Below, piece after piece: positions 8,488-40,648 of a DNA stretch of 64,000 nt (the first letter of the stretch is position 1; every line of letters starts with the position of its first letter). The DNA lies in assembly GCF_009687845.1 (NCBI RefSeq), contig NZ_BLAD01000035.1, forward strand, positions 272,708 through 336,707. Direction: 5' to 3'. The translations under genes and the position numbers were made by a program. The notes beneath the pieces were generated by a model. It was given only the letters and a program-made list of their open reading frames with translations, was not told the origin of the DNA and did not search any database. This DNA is from Acrocarpospora corrugata (GTDB lineage: Bacteria > Actinomycetota > Actinomycetes > Streptosporangiales > Streptosporangiaceae).

Positions 8488-9090
8488 ATGGGTAAGGCAG
8501 CACGCGGGCGTCCGCGCACGTTCGACCGGGAGACGGCGCTCACCGCGGCCATCCGGCTGTTCTGGGAGCGCGGTTACGAAGCCACCTCCGTCGGCGAGCT
8601 GGGCGAAGTGATGGGCATCAGACCGGGCAGCCTGTACGCGGCCTTCGGCGACAAGAGATCCCTGTTCGAGGAGGTCGTGCGCACCTACGGACGCTCACCC
8701 GTCGGCGCTTTCATCGGGGTGGCCCTGGCGGAGGAGCCCACGGCGTACGCCGCGGTCGCCAGGATGCTGCGCGAGGCCGCGACGATCTACCCGGATCCCT
8801 CGCACCCGGCCGGATGCCTGACCATCAGCGCCGCGACCAATGTCACCGACGCCGAGGTGGGCGCGTTTCTGCGCGACCTGCGCAACGCCAATCTCGCCGT
8901 CCTCCGGGACCGCCTCCGTACCGCACAGCAGGAGGGCGAACTACCCGCGGAGGTGCACATTCCCGCGCTGGCCGGTTACTTCGCCGTGGTCATCCAGGGA
9001 ATGTCCCAGCGCGCCCGGGACGGAGCCGACGCCGCCGAACTCGCCGAAGTCGCCGAACTGGCCTTGGCCGCGTGGCCGGTCTCTCCGTAA
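8488..9090 (+). CDS. TetR-family transcriptional regulator
   Basis: This 200-residue protein has an N-terminal TetR helix-turn-helix: basic start MGKAARGRPRTFDRETAL, then LFWERGYEATSVGELGEVMG and GSLYAAFGDKRSLFEEVV. A helical ligand-binding domain with HPAGCLTISAATN follows, a pattern common in regulators of SDR and quinone-type oxidoreductase genes. The ATG at 8488 has GAGGG upstream; the open frame from 8458 would begin inside the operator. It diverges from the SDR gene and probably autoregulates through the shared repeat. Confidence 0.93.
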   Translation: MGKAARGRPRTFDRETALTAAIRLFWERGYEATSVGELGEVMGIRPGSLYAAFGDKRSLFEEVVRTYGRSPVGAFIGVALAEEPTAYAAVARMLREAATIYPDPSHPAGCLTISAATNVTDAEVGAFLRDLRNANLAVLRDRLRTAQQEGELPAEVHIPALAGYFAVVIQGMSQRARDGADAAELAEVAELALAAWPVSP

Positions 9091-9216
9091 ATGTACTTTT
9101 GGCGCTGCTTTGTTGCTCGTGAATCGTGCCCGGAGAGACGATGGCCAGACCGCGCGAAACCCTAAATCACCTGGGGAAACCGTACATTCTCCAGCGAGAG
9201 ACAACGGGAGATGCCG

Positions 9217-10908
9217 ATGAGCCACCGCACCTTCGCGGAAAGCGCCGACGGGGGGTACGTCACCGCTGAGGGCGGTCTGGCGGTCCTGGACAATCCGCTG
9301 CTGAACAAGGACACGGCCTTCACCCACGCGGAGCGGGCCGACCTCGGCCTGGACGGGCTGATCCCGCCCGTGGTCGAGACCCTCGACGAACAGGCCGGCC
9401 GCGCCTACACGCAGTACCTGGCGCAGCCCACCGACCTGCTCAAGAACGTCTACCTGACCGCGCTGCAGGACCGCAACGAAGTGCTCTTCTACCGGCTGCT
9501 CTCCGACCACCTGCGGGAGATGCTGCCGATCGTCTACGACCCCACGGTCGCCCAGGCGATCAAGAACTACAGCCACGAGTACCGCCGCCCGCGCGGCGTC
9601 TACCTGTCCATCGACGACACGGACGGCATCGAGCGGGCCTTCCGCAATTTCGGCCTGGAATCCGGCGACGTGGACCTGATCGTCGCCTCCGACGCCGAGG
9701 AGATCCTGGGCATCGGCGACTGGGGGGTGGGCGGAGGCGCCGGCATCGCCGTCGGCAAACTCGCCGTCTACACCGCCGCCGCCGGCATCGACCCCGCCAG
9801 GGTCATCGCCGTCGCCCTGGACGTCGGCACCGACAACGAAGCCCTCCTCAACGACCCCCGTTATGTCGGCGAGCGGCACGCCCGGGTGCGGGGCACCCGC
9901 TACGACGACTTCATCGACGCCTACGTCACCGTGGCCACCCGCCTGTTCCCGCAGGCGATGCTGCACTGGGAGGACTTCGGCCCGTCCAACGCCCGCCGCA
10001 TCCTGGAGAAGTACACCGGCAGGATCCCCACCTTCAACGACGACATGCAGGGCACCGGCGCGATCGTCCTGGCCGCCATGCTGGGCGCGACCCGCGTCTC
10101 CGGCACGCCGATGCGCGACCAGCGGATCGTCATCTTCGGGGCCGGTACGGCAGGCATCGGAATCGCCGACCAGCTCTGCGACGCCATGGTCCGCGACGGC
10201 CTGGACCGGGAGACGGCCGTCCGCCGGATCTGGGCGATCGACCGGCAGGGCCTGCTCACCGACGACCTGCCCGACCTGCGCGACTTCCAGGTCCGCTACG
10301 CCCGCCCGGCCGCCGAGGTCGCCGGCTGGGGCGGCACCGCGCTCGGCGATGTCGTCGACCAGGTCAAGCCGACCATGCTGCTCGGCACCTCCACCGTCCA
10401 CGGCGCCTTCACCGAGAAGATCGTCCGCGCCATGGCGGCGGGCGTGGACCGGCCGATCATCTTCCCGATCTCCAACCCGACCGACCGGATCGAGGCGATG
10501 CCGGAAGACCTGATCCGGTGGACCGACGGCCGGGCGCTGATCGCCACCGGCATCCCGATCAACCCGATCACCTACCACGGCGTCACGTACGCCATCGCGC
10601 AGGCCAACAACGCCCTGCTGTATCCCGGGCTCGGGCTGGGCGCGGTCGTGTCACGGGCCCGGCGGGTCAGCGACGGCATGCTGCAGGCCGCGGCCGACGC
10701 GGTGGGCGGCCTGGTGGACGTGACGACGCCCGGGGCGTCGCTGCTGCCCCAGGTGGAGAACCTCCGCGAGGTGTCGGCGACGGTGGCCGTGGCGGTCGCC
10801 AGACAGGCGAAGAAGGAGGATCTGGCCAGGGTCGAGCTGCGTGACCCCGTCCAGCAGGTCCAGGACGCGATGTGGCAGCCGTACTACCGGCCCGTACGGG
10901 GGGAGTGA
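9217..10908 (+). CDS. maeA: NAD-dependent malic enzyme (malate dehydrogenase, decarboxylating)
   Basis: The 563-residue enzyme is of the large (MaeA/SfcA and eukaryotic) malic enzyme class, converting malate and NAD(P)+ to pyruvate and CO2. Visible motifs are LPIVYDPTVAQAI with the catalytic tyrosine, GKLAVYTAAAGIDP with the catalytic lysine, the metal-binding HWEDFGPSNARRIL, FNDDMQGTGAIVLA, and a Rossmann FGAGTAGIGIADQL. GGGAG six bases before the ATG at 9217 favours this start over 9211. The stop is two bases before the fumarase start, so both form an operon: fumarate to malate to pyruvate. No iron box is visible upstream. Confidence 0.95.
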   Translation: MSHRTFAESADGGYVTAEGGLAVLDNPLLNKDTAFTHAERADLGLDGLIPPVVETLDEQAGRAYTQYLAQPTDLLKNVYLTALQDRNEVLFYRLLSDHLREMLPIVYDPTVAQAIKNYSHEYRRPRGVYLSIDDTDGIERAFRNFGLESGDVDLIVASDAEEILGIGDWGVGGGAGIAVGKLAVYTAAAGIDPARVIAVALDVGTDNEALLNDPRYVGERHARVRGTRYDDFIDAYVTVATRLFPQAMLHWEDFGPSNARRILEKYTGRIPTFNDDMQGTGAIVLAAMLGATRVSGTPMRDQRIVIFGAGTAGIGIADQLCDAMVRDGLDRETAVRRIWAIDRQGLLTDDLPDLRDFQVRYARPAAEVAGWGGTALGDVVDQVKPTMLLGTSTVHGAFTEKIVRAMAAGVDRPIIFPISNPTDRIEAMPEDLIRWTDGRALIATGIPINPITYHGVTYAIAQANNALLYPGLGLGAVVSRARRVSDGMLQAAADAVGGLVDVTTPGASLLPQVENLREVSATVAVAVARQAKKEDLARVELRDPVQQVQDAMWQPYYRPVRGE

Positions 10909-10910
10909 GG

Positions 10911-12350
10911 ATGCATTCGATCCAGGACCTGCCGATCGGGCTGGACGCCACCGGCACCCGGACCGAGAGCGACTCGCTCGGCGAGATCCAGGTGCCCGCC
11001 GACCACTACTGGGGCGCGCAGACTCAGCGATCACTGATCCACTTCAACATCGGCGACGACCGGATGCCAAAGGCCGTCTACCACGCATACGGGTACATCA
11101 AGAAGACCGCCGCCATCGTCAACGGCCGCGCCGGGCGGCTGCCCCAATGGAAGGCCGACCTGATCAGCCGGGTCGCGGACGAGGTCATCAGCGGCGATCT
11201 GGACAGCGAGTTCCCGCTGTACGTCTGGCAGACCGGGTCCGGGACGCAGTCGAACATGAACGTGAACGAGGTGATCTCCAACCGGGCGATCCAGCTGCTC
11301 GGCGGGGAACTCGGCAGCAAGAATCCGATCCATCCGAACGATCACGTGAACATGGGGCAGTCGTCCAACGACACCTTCGTCACCGCCATGCACATCGCCG
11401 CCCTGCTCGCGATCGACGGCCGGGTGCTGCCGGCGGTGACCCGGCTGCGGGACGCCGCCGAGGCCAGGAGCAAGGAATGGGAGAACAAGGTCAAAATCGG
11501 CCGTACCCATCTAGAGGATGCCACCCCGCTGACGGTCGGCCAGGAATGGTCCGGGTATGTCGCCCAGCTTGACGACGCCGCCGACCATCTGAGGCACACC
11601 AAGACCGGGTTGGCCCGGCTGGCCATTGGCGGCACGGCCGTCGGCACCGGCCTCAACGCGCCGCCCGGCTTCGGGGATGAGATGACCGCCCAGATCGCCG
11701 AGCTGACCGGGCATCCCTTCGTCAGCGCGCCCAACAAGTTCGCCGCGCAGGCGTCGTGCGACGCGCTGGTCCGGGTGTCGACGGCGTTGCGGGCGCTGGC
11801 GGTTTCGCTGTTCAAGTTCGCGAACGACATGCGCTGGCTGGGGTCGGGGCCGCGTACGGGGTTGCACGAGCTGATCCTGCCGTCCAATGAGCCGGGTTCG
11901 TCGATCATGCCGGGCAAGGTCAATCCGACCCAGGCTGAGGCGATGCTGATGGTGGCGATCCAGGTGATCGGGGAGGACAGCGCGGTGTCGATGGCGGGCG
12001 CCGAGGGGAACTTCGAGCTCAACGCGTTCCGGCCGGTGATCATCAATAATGTGCTGCATTCGGCGCGGATTCTCGCGGATGTGATGGATCACTTCCGGAT
12101 GTATCTCGTGGCGGGGGTGCGGCTTGATGATTCGCGGTTGAAGGACAATGTCGACCGGTCGGTGATGATGGTGACGGCGCTCAGCCCGGTGATCGGGTAC
12201 GACCAGGCGGCGCGGATCGCGCATCGGGCGCTTGATGAGGACCTGACGTTGCGGGATGCGGCGCTGAGGTCGGGGGTTAGTGAGGCGCTGTACGACCGGG
12301 TCGTCGACGCGAAGCGTCTCACCAGGCCTGGGGTGGCGACAGGACGGTAG
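10911..12350 (+). CDS. fumC: Class II fumarate hydratase
   Basis: This 479-residue enzyme of the aspartase/fumarase superfamily interconverts fumarate and malate without an iron-sulfur cluster. It has TESDSLGEIQVPADHYWGAQ at the N-terminus, TGSGTQSNMNVNEVISNRA, the HPNDHVNMGQSSND region, and the family signature GSSIMPGKVNPTQAEA. The start at 10911 has GGGGAGTGAGG directly upstream; a longer open frame from 10872 would overlap the malic enzyme gene. Class II fumarases keep working in iron starvation, and the location inside an iron-uptake locus is suggestive, but no iron-regulated site is seen. Confidence 0.96.
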   Translation: MHSIQDLPIGLDATGTRTESDSLGEIQVPADHYWGAQTQRSLIHFNIGDDRMPKAVYHAYGYIKKTAAIVNGRAGRLPQWKADLISRVADEVISGDLDSEFPLYVWQTGSGTQSNMNVNEVISNRAIQLLGGELGSKNPIHPNDHVNMGQSSNDTFVTAMHIAALLAIDGRVLPAVTRLRDAAEARSKEWENKVKIGRTHLEDATPLTVGQEWSGYVAQLDDAADHLRHTKTGLARLAIGGTAVGTGLNAPPGFGDEMTAQIAELTGHPFVSAPNKFAAQASCDALVRVSTALRALAVSLFKFANDMRWLGSGPRTGLHELILPSNEPGSSIMPGKVNPTQAEAMLMVAIQVIGEDSAVSMAGAEGNFELNAFRPVIINNVLHSARILADVMDHFRMYLVAGVRLDDSRLKDNVDRSVMMVTALSPVIGYDQAARIAHRALDEDLTLRDAALRSGVSEALYDRVVDAKRLTRPGVATGR

Positions 12351-12699
12351 CGTGGGCGTGACGAACATCGACGGCCCGGGCACCCGCCCATCCCGCGCCG
12401 TGCACCGGCAGATCCGGGGCATCTTGACGCCCCCGCGTGGATCGCACCCGGCGAGCCCGCCCGCCATCGGCACCCGAGACCGGACCCCGGGCCGCTTCCT
12501 GTGCCGCCGTGATAGCGCACTGTTGTAGCGCATCCATGCCGGTGACACGCTGAATGCGTGGGGACCAACGTGGCGTCAGATGGTCTGTTCGGCCGAAGGT
12601 CGGTTGCCGTTTGGACGGTTCTGGGGAGTGTGGCCACTTGTCGGATGGCCGACTGCGGAAAATTCTCCCGCAGTCCCCTCGTTCCGGGCGCTGCCCTTC
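12351..12699. other. Intergenic stretch after fumC, no gene recognised
   Basis: About 350 bases with scattered short open frames (for example 12360-12528) that show no Shine-Dalgarno site or recognisable protein. The right end runs into a WD40 pseudogene and may include decayed upstream parts of that gene. Confidence 0.5.
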
Positions 12700-13144
12700 G
12701 GCCGTCCGCTGACCGGACATGCCAGCTGGATCTCGGCGGTGGAGGTGGCGCAGCTGGACCGCAGAACCCTAGCGATCACTGGCGGCGGCGACGGCAGCCG
12801 GGACGGCACGATCCGGACCTGAGACCTGGCCTCCAGCCGCCAGTTGAGCAAGCCGCTGGCCGGGCAGTACTCCGTCACCGACATGTCGGTGGGTCGGCTG
12901 GACGGCAAGACCGTCGCCGTCACCGGCGGCCACGACGGCACGGTACGCGTCTGGGACCTGGCCGCAGGACGCCAGCTGGGCGAGCCCCCTCACCGGCCAT
13001 ACAGGCGGCGTCTATGCGGTCGCGGTCGGCGGAAATGACGGCCGTACCATCCCCGTTTCGGCAGGTGAAGACGGCTTGGGCCGGATCTGGGATCTGCCTG
13101 AGGCGTCACCGGTGCCCAGACCGAGGCGCGTTTCTCCCGCGTAG
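12700..13144 (+). pseudogene. WD40-repeat protein remnant (nonsense mutation and frameshift)
   Basis: Translation in one frame gives WD40 blades: GRPLTGHASWISAVEV, then a DGTIRT just before TGA at 12820, where TGG (the W of the WD pair) is expected. Reading through gives DLASSRQLSKPLAG and DGTVRVWDLAAGRQLGEP. Near 12985 a one-base excess shifts the frame; the next frame continues LTGHTGGVYAVAVGGNDG and DGLGRIWDLPEASPV to TAG at 13142. At least three blades are recognisable, so this is the 3' end of a once larger beta-propeller gene of the type common in actinomycetes. No intact start or upstream domain remains. Confidence 0.82.
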
Positions 13145-13176
13145 GCTCGAGCACTGCCGAGTTTCTCTTGTGCGGC

Positions 13177-14001
13177 CTATTTCGCCGCCCATTGACGGTC
13201 GTTGTCGCCGGTGTGATGCCGGCCGATGGGGATGATCAAGGGGGTGTCGCTGACCGGGTCGTTCGTGATCTGGCAGCGCAGGCCGAAGACCTCTTCGACG
13301 GTTTCCGGGGTGATGACGTCGGCGGGCGCTCCTTCCGCGACGATCCGGCCGGACTTCATCGCGATGACGTGGTCGGCGTAACGGCAGGCCTGATTCAGGT
13401 CGTGCAGGACCATGACGATGGTGCGGTTCTCGCGGCGGTTCAGGTCGGTGATCAGGTCGAGGACGTCCACCTGGTGGGCCATGTCGAGGAAGGTCGTCGG
13501 CTCGTCCAGGAGCAGGACGGGAGTGCCCTGCGCCACCGCCATCGCGATCCAGGCCCGCTGCCGCTGCCCGCCCGACAGTTCGTCGACCGCGCGATCGGCC
13601 AGGTCCGCGATCCCGGTGGCGTGTAACGCGTCCTGCACGGCCTGCTGATCCGCTTTGGACCACTGCCGCCACCAGGTCTGATGCGGCGACCGGCCACGCG
13701 TGACGAGATCGATCACGGTGATCCCCTCGGGCGAGACCGGAGCCTGCGGAAGGATGCCGAGACGCTGGGCGAGTTCCCTCGTCGGGATGGCGTGGAGGGC
13801 CCGGCCGTCCAGCCGTACCGTGCCCTGACGGGGCGTGAGGAGGCGGGCGAGCGCGCGGAGCAGGGTGGATTTGCCGCACGCGTTCGCGCCGACGATCGCG
13901 GTGATCCGGCCTGGCGGGACGGCGACGTCGAGACCCTCGATGACCGGGCGGTCGTCGTAGGCCAGGTGCAGGGCGGCTGCCCGCAGGTCTGGGTCGTACA
14001 T
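13177..14001 (-). CDS. Ferric-siderophore ABC transporter ATP-binding protein (FepC/FecE type)
   Basis: The 274-residue ATPase has Walker A (GANACGKSTLLRAL), Q-loop RLGILPQAPVSP, signature VDELSGGQRQRAWIAMA, Walker B VLLLDEPTTFLDMAHQ and H-loop VMVLHDLNQACRYADH, the FepC/FhuC pattern. The ATG at 14001 has AGGAGG nine bases upstream, within the tail of the permease gene. It is the last gene of the minus-strand importer operon, five bases after the second permease. It should energise uptake of the ferric siderophore made by this locus. Confidence 0.95.
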   Translation of the reverse strand: MYDPDLRAAALHLAYDDRPVIEGLDVAVPPGRITAIVGANACGKSTLLRALARLLTPRQGTVRLDGRALHAIPTRELAQRLGILPQAPVSPEGITVIDLVTRGRSPHQTWWRQWSKADQQAVQDALHATGIADLADRAVDELSGGQRQRAWIAMAVAQGTPVLLLDEPTTFLDMAHQVDVLDLITDLNRRENRTIVMVLHDLNQACRYADHVIAMKSGRIVAEGAPADVITPETVEEVFGLRCQITNDPVSDTPLIIPIGRHHTGDNDRQWAAK

Positions 14002-14006
14002 GCCGT

Positions 14007-15080
14007 TCAGCCTCCTGATCCCGCGCGGTTGGCGCGGATGAGCAACCAGAGCAGAACCGGCGCGCCGAGCACGCCGGTGACGATTCCGACCGGCAGTTCC
14101 GCGCCGGGGATCAGCCGGGCGGCCACCACATCGGAGACCAGCACCACCAGCGCGCCGGTCAGGCCGGAGGCCAGCGTGGGCGGCCAGGCGGTCCCGGCCA
14201 GCCGCTGCGCGATCTGCGGGGCGGCCAGCGCGACGAACGCGATCGGCCCGCCCGCCGCCGTGCCGAAGGCGATCAGCCCGACCCCGGTCAACATCAGCCC
14301 CAACCGGGTCAACTGAACCGGCGTCCCGAGCCCGACAGCCACGTCGTCGCCGAGCTGCAGGGTACGCAACAGCCGCCCGAACAGCAGCGCCACCGGAATC
14401 AGGACCAGGCAGGCCAGCGCGAGCGGGACCACCTGCGGCCAGTCGCGGCCGTTGAGATTGCCGACCAGCCAGCCGACGGCCGCCTGCGCCTGGAACTGGC
14501 CGCCGCGGGCGATCAGGTAGTCGGTCGCGCTGGTGCACATCCACGACACACCAATCCCGACCAGGATGATCCGATAGCCGGTGGTGCCGCGTTTCCAGGC
14601 CAGCAGGTACACGACCACGGCGGTGATGAGCGCTCCCGCGAGGCCGATGGTCTGGGTGGCCAGGCCGCCGGTCCAGCCGAGCATGATGCTGGCGACCACC
14701 GCCGTACCGGAGCCCTGGATGAGGCCGATGACATCGGGGCTGGCCATCGGATTGCGGGCCATGGTCTGGAACAGCGCGCCCGAGATGCCGAACGCGAGCC
14801 CGACGAGCAGCCCGGCGGCGGCGCGCGGAAGCCGGAGTTCGCGGACGATGAGCAGGTTGCCCGGATCGCCGTAGCCGAACAGCGCCTGGACGACCTCGGG
14901 CAGGGTGATCGGGTAGTCGCCGACGGAGAGTAGCCAGCAGAACGCCGCGAAGATCCCGACGGAGAGTGTCAGGCAGACTGCGATCAGCCTCGGCCGCAAC
15001 GTGCCGGAGACCGGCGGTATCGCCAGCCGGAAGTGGCGTCTGCCGCTCAGGCGGGGATCGGCTTCTGGGGGGTGGATCAT
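14007..15080 (-). CDS. FecCD-family ferric-siderophore permease (second subunit)
   Basis: This 357-residue membrane protein has about nine to ten hydrophobic helices after a hydrophilic N-terminus. Family motifs are LRLPRAAAGLLVGLAFGISG, FQTMARNPMASPDVIGLIQG and the GPIAFVALAAPQIAQRL coupling region. Its ATG directly follows the stop of the first permease gene. Together the two permeases form the heterodimeric channel served by the adjacent ATPase and probably by the binding lipoprotein encoded at 39484-40554. Confidence 0.95.
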   Translation of the reverse strand: MIHPPEADPRLSGRRHFRLAIPPVSGTLRPRLIAVCLTLSVGIFAAFCWLLSVGDYPITLPEVVQALFGYGDPGNLLIVRELRLPRAAAGLLVGLAFGISGALFQTMARNPMASPDVIGLIQGSGTAVVASIMLGWTGGLATQTIGLAGALITAVVVYLLAWKRGTTGYRIILVGIGVSWMCTSATDYLIARGGQFQAQAAVGWLVGNLNGRDWPQVVPLALACLVLIPVALLFGRLLRTLQLGDDVAVGLGTPVQLTRLGLMLTGVGLIAFGTAAGGPIAFVALAAPQIAQRLAGTAWPPTLASGLTGALVVLVSDVVAARLIPGAELPVGIVTGVLGAPVLLWLLIRANRAGSGG

Positions 15081-16127
15081 CTAGATCTCCGCGAGACGGC
15101 GTCGGCGGACCAGGGCGATGAAGAAGGGACCGCCGATGAAGGCGATCAGGATGCCCGCCTGGATCTCGGCGGGCCTGGCCGCCATCCGGCCCAGGATGTC
15201 GGCGGTGAGAAGCAGGCAGGGGGCCAGCGCCGCCGAGATCGGCAGCAGCCAGCGATGATCGGGACCGAGCCCCACCTGCTGCGCCAGCACCCGGGCGACG
15301 TGCGGCACGACCAGGCCGATGAACACGACCGGCCCGATGACGGCCACCGCCGCACCGGTGAGCAGCATGATGGCGACCACGCCCTGCACCCGGATGAGCC
15401 CGACCTTCCGCCCGAGTGAGACGGCCACGTCGTCACCCATCGCCAGGCTGTTCAGCGCGGGCGCGCAGGCCAGCGCGAGCACCGTCCCCGCGATGATGAA
15501 CGGGAGAATCTGCACGACCACGTCACCCGTCTGCCCCGCGAGCGAACCCGCCGACCAGAATCGGTACCGGTTCAGCGACTCCGGATCGACCAGCACGATC
15601 GCGTGCGTGATCGAGAACAGTAACGAGGTGACGGCGATCCCCGCGAGCGCGAGCTTCACCGGCGTCAGCCCCGACCGGCCCGCGCCGGCCAGCAGGTAGA
15701 CGACGACGCTGGCGACCAGCGCCCCCGCGAGGGCGAACCAGATGAAGCCGAGCATTGAACCGACCCCCAGCAGGGCGACCGAGCCGACGATCGCGAACGA
15801 CGCGCCGGCGGTCACGCCCAGCAGGCCGGGGTCGGCGAGCGGGTTCCGGGTGAGGGCCTGCATGAGCGCGCCCGACAGTCCGAGAGCCATGCCCGCGGTC
15901 AGGCCGAGCAGCGTCCTGGGGACGCGCACGGACCAGATGACGTTCTCGACGGTCCGATCCACCGGGGTGCCGAACAGAGCCTGAACGACCTGGTCGACGG
16001 GGATGCTGAGGGCGCCGAGCGCGAGCGAGAGCAGGCACAGCACGACGAGTGACGTGCCTAGTCCCACCACTAACAGGGCTGGGCCGAGCCCCTTGTACCG
16101 AGTCAATCGAGCCGTCTCCACCTTCAT
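15081..16127 (-). CDS. FecCD-family ferric-siderophore permease (first subunit)
   Basis: The 348-residue permease has [40 protein letters not shown] and [20 protein letters not shown], all diagnostic of the BtuC/FecCD fold. It is the first gene of the importer operon; two iron boxes lie between it and the divergent NRPS gene, the nearer one starting four bases before its ATG. Uptake and synthesis should therefore be derepressed together when iron is scarce. Confidence 0.95.
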   Translation of the reverse strand: MKVETARLTRYKGLGPALLVVGLGTSLVVLCLLSLALGALSIPVDQVVQALFGTPVDRTVENVIWSVRVPRTLLGLTAGMALGLSGALMQALTRNPLADPGLLGVTAGASFAIVGSVALLGVGSMLGFIWFALAGALVASVVVYLLAGAGRSGLTPVKLALAGIAVTSLLFSITHAIVLVDPESLNRYRFWSAGSLAGQTGDVVVQILPFIIAGTVLALACAPALNSLAMGDDVAVSLGRKVGLIRVQGVVAIMLLTGAAVAVIGPVVFIGLVVPHVARVLAQQVGLGPDHRWLLPISAALAPCLLLTADILGRMAARPAEIQAGILIAFIGGPFFIALVRRRRLAEI

Positions 16128-16131
16128 GATT

Positions 16132-16150
16132 TTAGGTTAGGCACGCCTAA
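16132..16150. promoter_or_regulatory. Iron box for the importer operon
   Basis: TTAGGTTAGGCACGCCTAA matches the DtxR/IdeR consensus closely, immediately upstream of the first FecCD permease start. Confidence 0.88.
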
Positions 16151-16178
16151 TTTCTATGCTTGTGGACTTCCCATCCAC

Positions 16179-16197
16179 TTAGGTAATGCTTACCTTA
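16179..16197. promoter_or_regulatory. Iron box for the NRPS gene
   Basis: TTAGGTAATGCTTACCTTA has perfect AGGTAA/TTACCT half-sites and lies 65 bases before the NRPS start. It is a second, separate box in the same divergent region, so each direction may have its own operator. Confidence 0.85.
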
Positions 16198-16262
16198 GTA
16201 CGCGGCATGGATCTCTGGCCCGTTTGGGGTCATTCACCACAGTCTGGGAGGCTCGGTCTTCG

Positions 16263-39091
<22,829 letters not shown>

Positions 39092-39095
<4 letters not shown>

Positions 39096-39295
39096 GCAGC
39101 AACCCCTTCGAGGACCCGGACGGCGTCTACACCGTCCTCGTCAACGACGAAGGCCAGCACAGCCTGTGGCCCGAGTTCGTCGACGTCCCAGCCGGCTGGA
39201 CCGTCGTCCACGGCCCGGGCGAACGCCAGGCATGCCTCGACTACATCGAGACCAACTGGACCGACCTCCGTCCCAAGAGCCTGATCGAATCCTGA
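39092..39295 (+). CDS. MbtH-family NRPS accessory protein
   Basis: This 67-residue protein contains the whole MbtH fold: [32 protein letters not shown] and the late [17 protein letters not shown], with the conserved tryptophans. MbtH proteins bind adenylation domains and are often needed for their solubility and activity. The ATG overlaps the NRPS stop (ATGA), so it is translated with the synthetase and is probably its dedicated partner. Confidence 0.97.
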
Positions 39296-39304
39296 GCACG
39301 CGAA

Positions 39305-39332
39305 AAGGGCCGGGACACCACTCCCGGCCCTT
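39305..39332 (+). terminator. Terminator hairpin after the MbtH gene
   Basis: AAGGGCCGGGA and TCCCGGCCCTT form an 11-bp stem around a six-base loop, nine bases after the MbtH stop. Confidence 0.75.
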
Positions 39333-39445
39333 CGCGTACCCGGCGACATCAGCGCCGGCCGACTACCGGGTCGACGGCGGTCGCGCTGGACGAGCCGCCG
39401 GACGCCGTCGTCGCCAACAACCCGATGGCGCTCGACGCCAACGCG

Positions 39446-39475
39446 AAAGGGCCGGGTCAGATGACCCGGCCCTTT
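39446..39475. terminator. Bidirectional terminator between NRPS-MbtH and the binding-protein gene
   Basis: A perfect 14-bp stem (AAAGGGCCGGGTCA with its complement, two-base gap) with A-rich and T-rich ends lies nine bases beyond the stop of the convergent lipoprotein gene. Its arms share AAGGGCCGGG with the previous hairpin. The roughly 110 bases between the two show no recognisable gene. Confidence 0.8.
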
Positions 39476-39483
39476 GGTGCGTG

Positions 39484-40554
39484 TCAGGAGCTCGGCTGCT
39501 CCACCTTGGTGGCCGCGTCCCCGTCGATCGCCGCCGCCAGCTGCGGGACCAGGCGGTCGATCACGTACGGCAGGCTGAGCACCGTCACGAACGAGAACGC
39601 GACCCCGTAGTCACTGGCCTCGGCGATGAACACCTCGCGCCCTTCCGACACAACCGACATGTCGGCATAGAGCTTGTCCTTGTGCAGCGTCTCCACGTCC
39701 TTGACCAGGTCGGGAACCGTCCACACGGCCACCTTCTGGTCGAGGAGGTCGGCGCGTTCGCGGCTGATGCTCGTCCCGAACTGGTTGCCGATGACCTGGT
39801 CCAGATCGGACGGCAGAGTGAGACCCAGCGAGGTCAGCGTCCGCGACCGGGCATCCTGGCTGCCGTACACGAAGAAGCCCTCATACGGGGTGGCCACCAC
39901 GGCGGACGCCCCGGCGAACTCCGGGTGCTCGGCCTTGGCCGCCGCGAACTTCGCGTCCACAGCATCGACCAGCGCCTTCGCCTCGGCGTCCTTGCCGAGC
40001 GCCTTGCCCGCGAGCAGGGTCTGGTCCTGCCACGGAATGCCGTAGTCGTTGAACTCCTTCGGCTGCGCGACGACCGGCGCGAACTTCGACAGCGTCTCGT
40101 ACTGCTCCTTGGTGAGGCCGGAGTACAGCGCGATGATCAGGTCCGGCTTGAGCGCGGCGATCTTCTCGACCTGCGGCCCGGTGCCGGTGTCCTCCAGCAC
40201 GGTCGGTACGGGCGAACTACCCAGCTTGTCCTTCGCCCACGGCCCGATGGCCCCCGGGAAACCGCCGAACCACTCGGTGGTGCCCACGGGGACGACGCCG
40301 AGCGCCAGCACCGCGTCCTGGTCGGTCAGGCCGACGGTGAATACCCGGGCCGGGGCGGCCGGGATGGTGGTGGTGCCGAATTTGTGGTCGATCGTCACGG
40401 GGAAGACGGCCGCCGGCGCGGACTCGGCGGGAGCGGAGGCCGCGGGCGCGGACGGGGCTGCGGTCTCCTGCCCGGAACCGCAAGCGGTGGCGAGGAAAAG
40501 CAGGGCGGCGGCGACCACAGCGGCGGGCCGACCACCCTTCATGGAGCGAAACAT
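39484..40554 (-). CDS. Iron-siderophore substrate-binding lipoprotein
   Basis: The 356-residue protein has a signal peptide ending in lipobox LATAC, an Ala/Pro/Ser-rich spacer, then a FepB/FhuD-type helical-backbone binding fold. Visible motifs are ARVFTVGLTDQDAVLALGVV, VEKIAALKPDLIIALYSGLT and a C-terminal YVIDRLVPQL. It should bind the ferric siderophore outside the membrane and pass it to the FecCD permeases at 14007-16127. AAGGA precedes the ATG at 40554. It is transcribed towards the NRPS, and no iron box is seen in the 94 bases upstream, unlike the other transport genes. Confidence 0.93.
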   Translation of the reverse strand: MFRSMKGGRPAAVVAAALLFLATACGSGQETAAPSAPAASAPAESAPAAVFPVTIDHKFGTTTIPAAPARVFTVGLTDQDAVLALGVVPVGTTEWFGGFPGAIGPWAKDKLGSSPVPTVLEDTGTGPQVEKIAALKPDLIIALYSGLTKEQYETLSKFAPVVAQPKEFNDYGIPWQDQTLLAGKALGKDAEAKALVDAVDAKFAAAKAEHPEFAGASAVVATPYEGFFVYGSQDARSRTLTSLGLTLPSDLDQVIGNQFGTSISRERADLLDQKVAVWTVPDLVKDVETLHKDKLYADMSVVSEGREVFIAEASDYGVAFSFVTVLSLPYVIDRLVPQLAAAIDGDAATKVEQPSS

Positions 40555-40648
40555 GAAAGATCCTTCGCAGATCGGGATTTGTCAGAACTAGCGACGGTCA
40601 GATGGACATGTCGGTATAGGGCCGGGGGATCCCAGCTACGCGGATAGG

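Noticed and set aside
12360-12528. Short ORF after fumC
   Set aside because: No ribosome-binding site, no similarity that I can recognise, and atypical composition for a conserved protein.
39336-39440. Possible gene remnant between the two terminators
   Set aside because: A short frame reading VALDEPPDAVVANNPMALDA has no start, no recognised homology and is only about 100 bases long.
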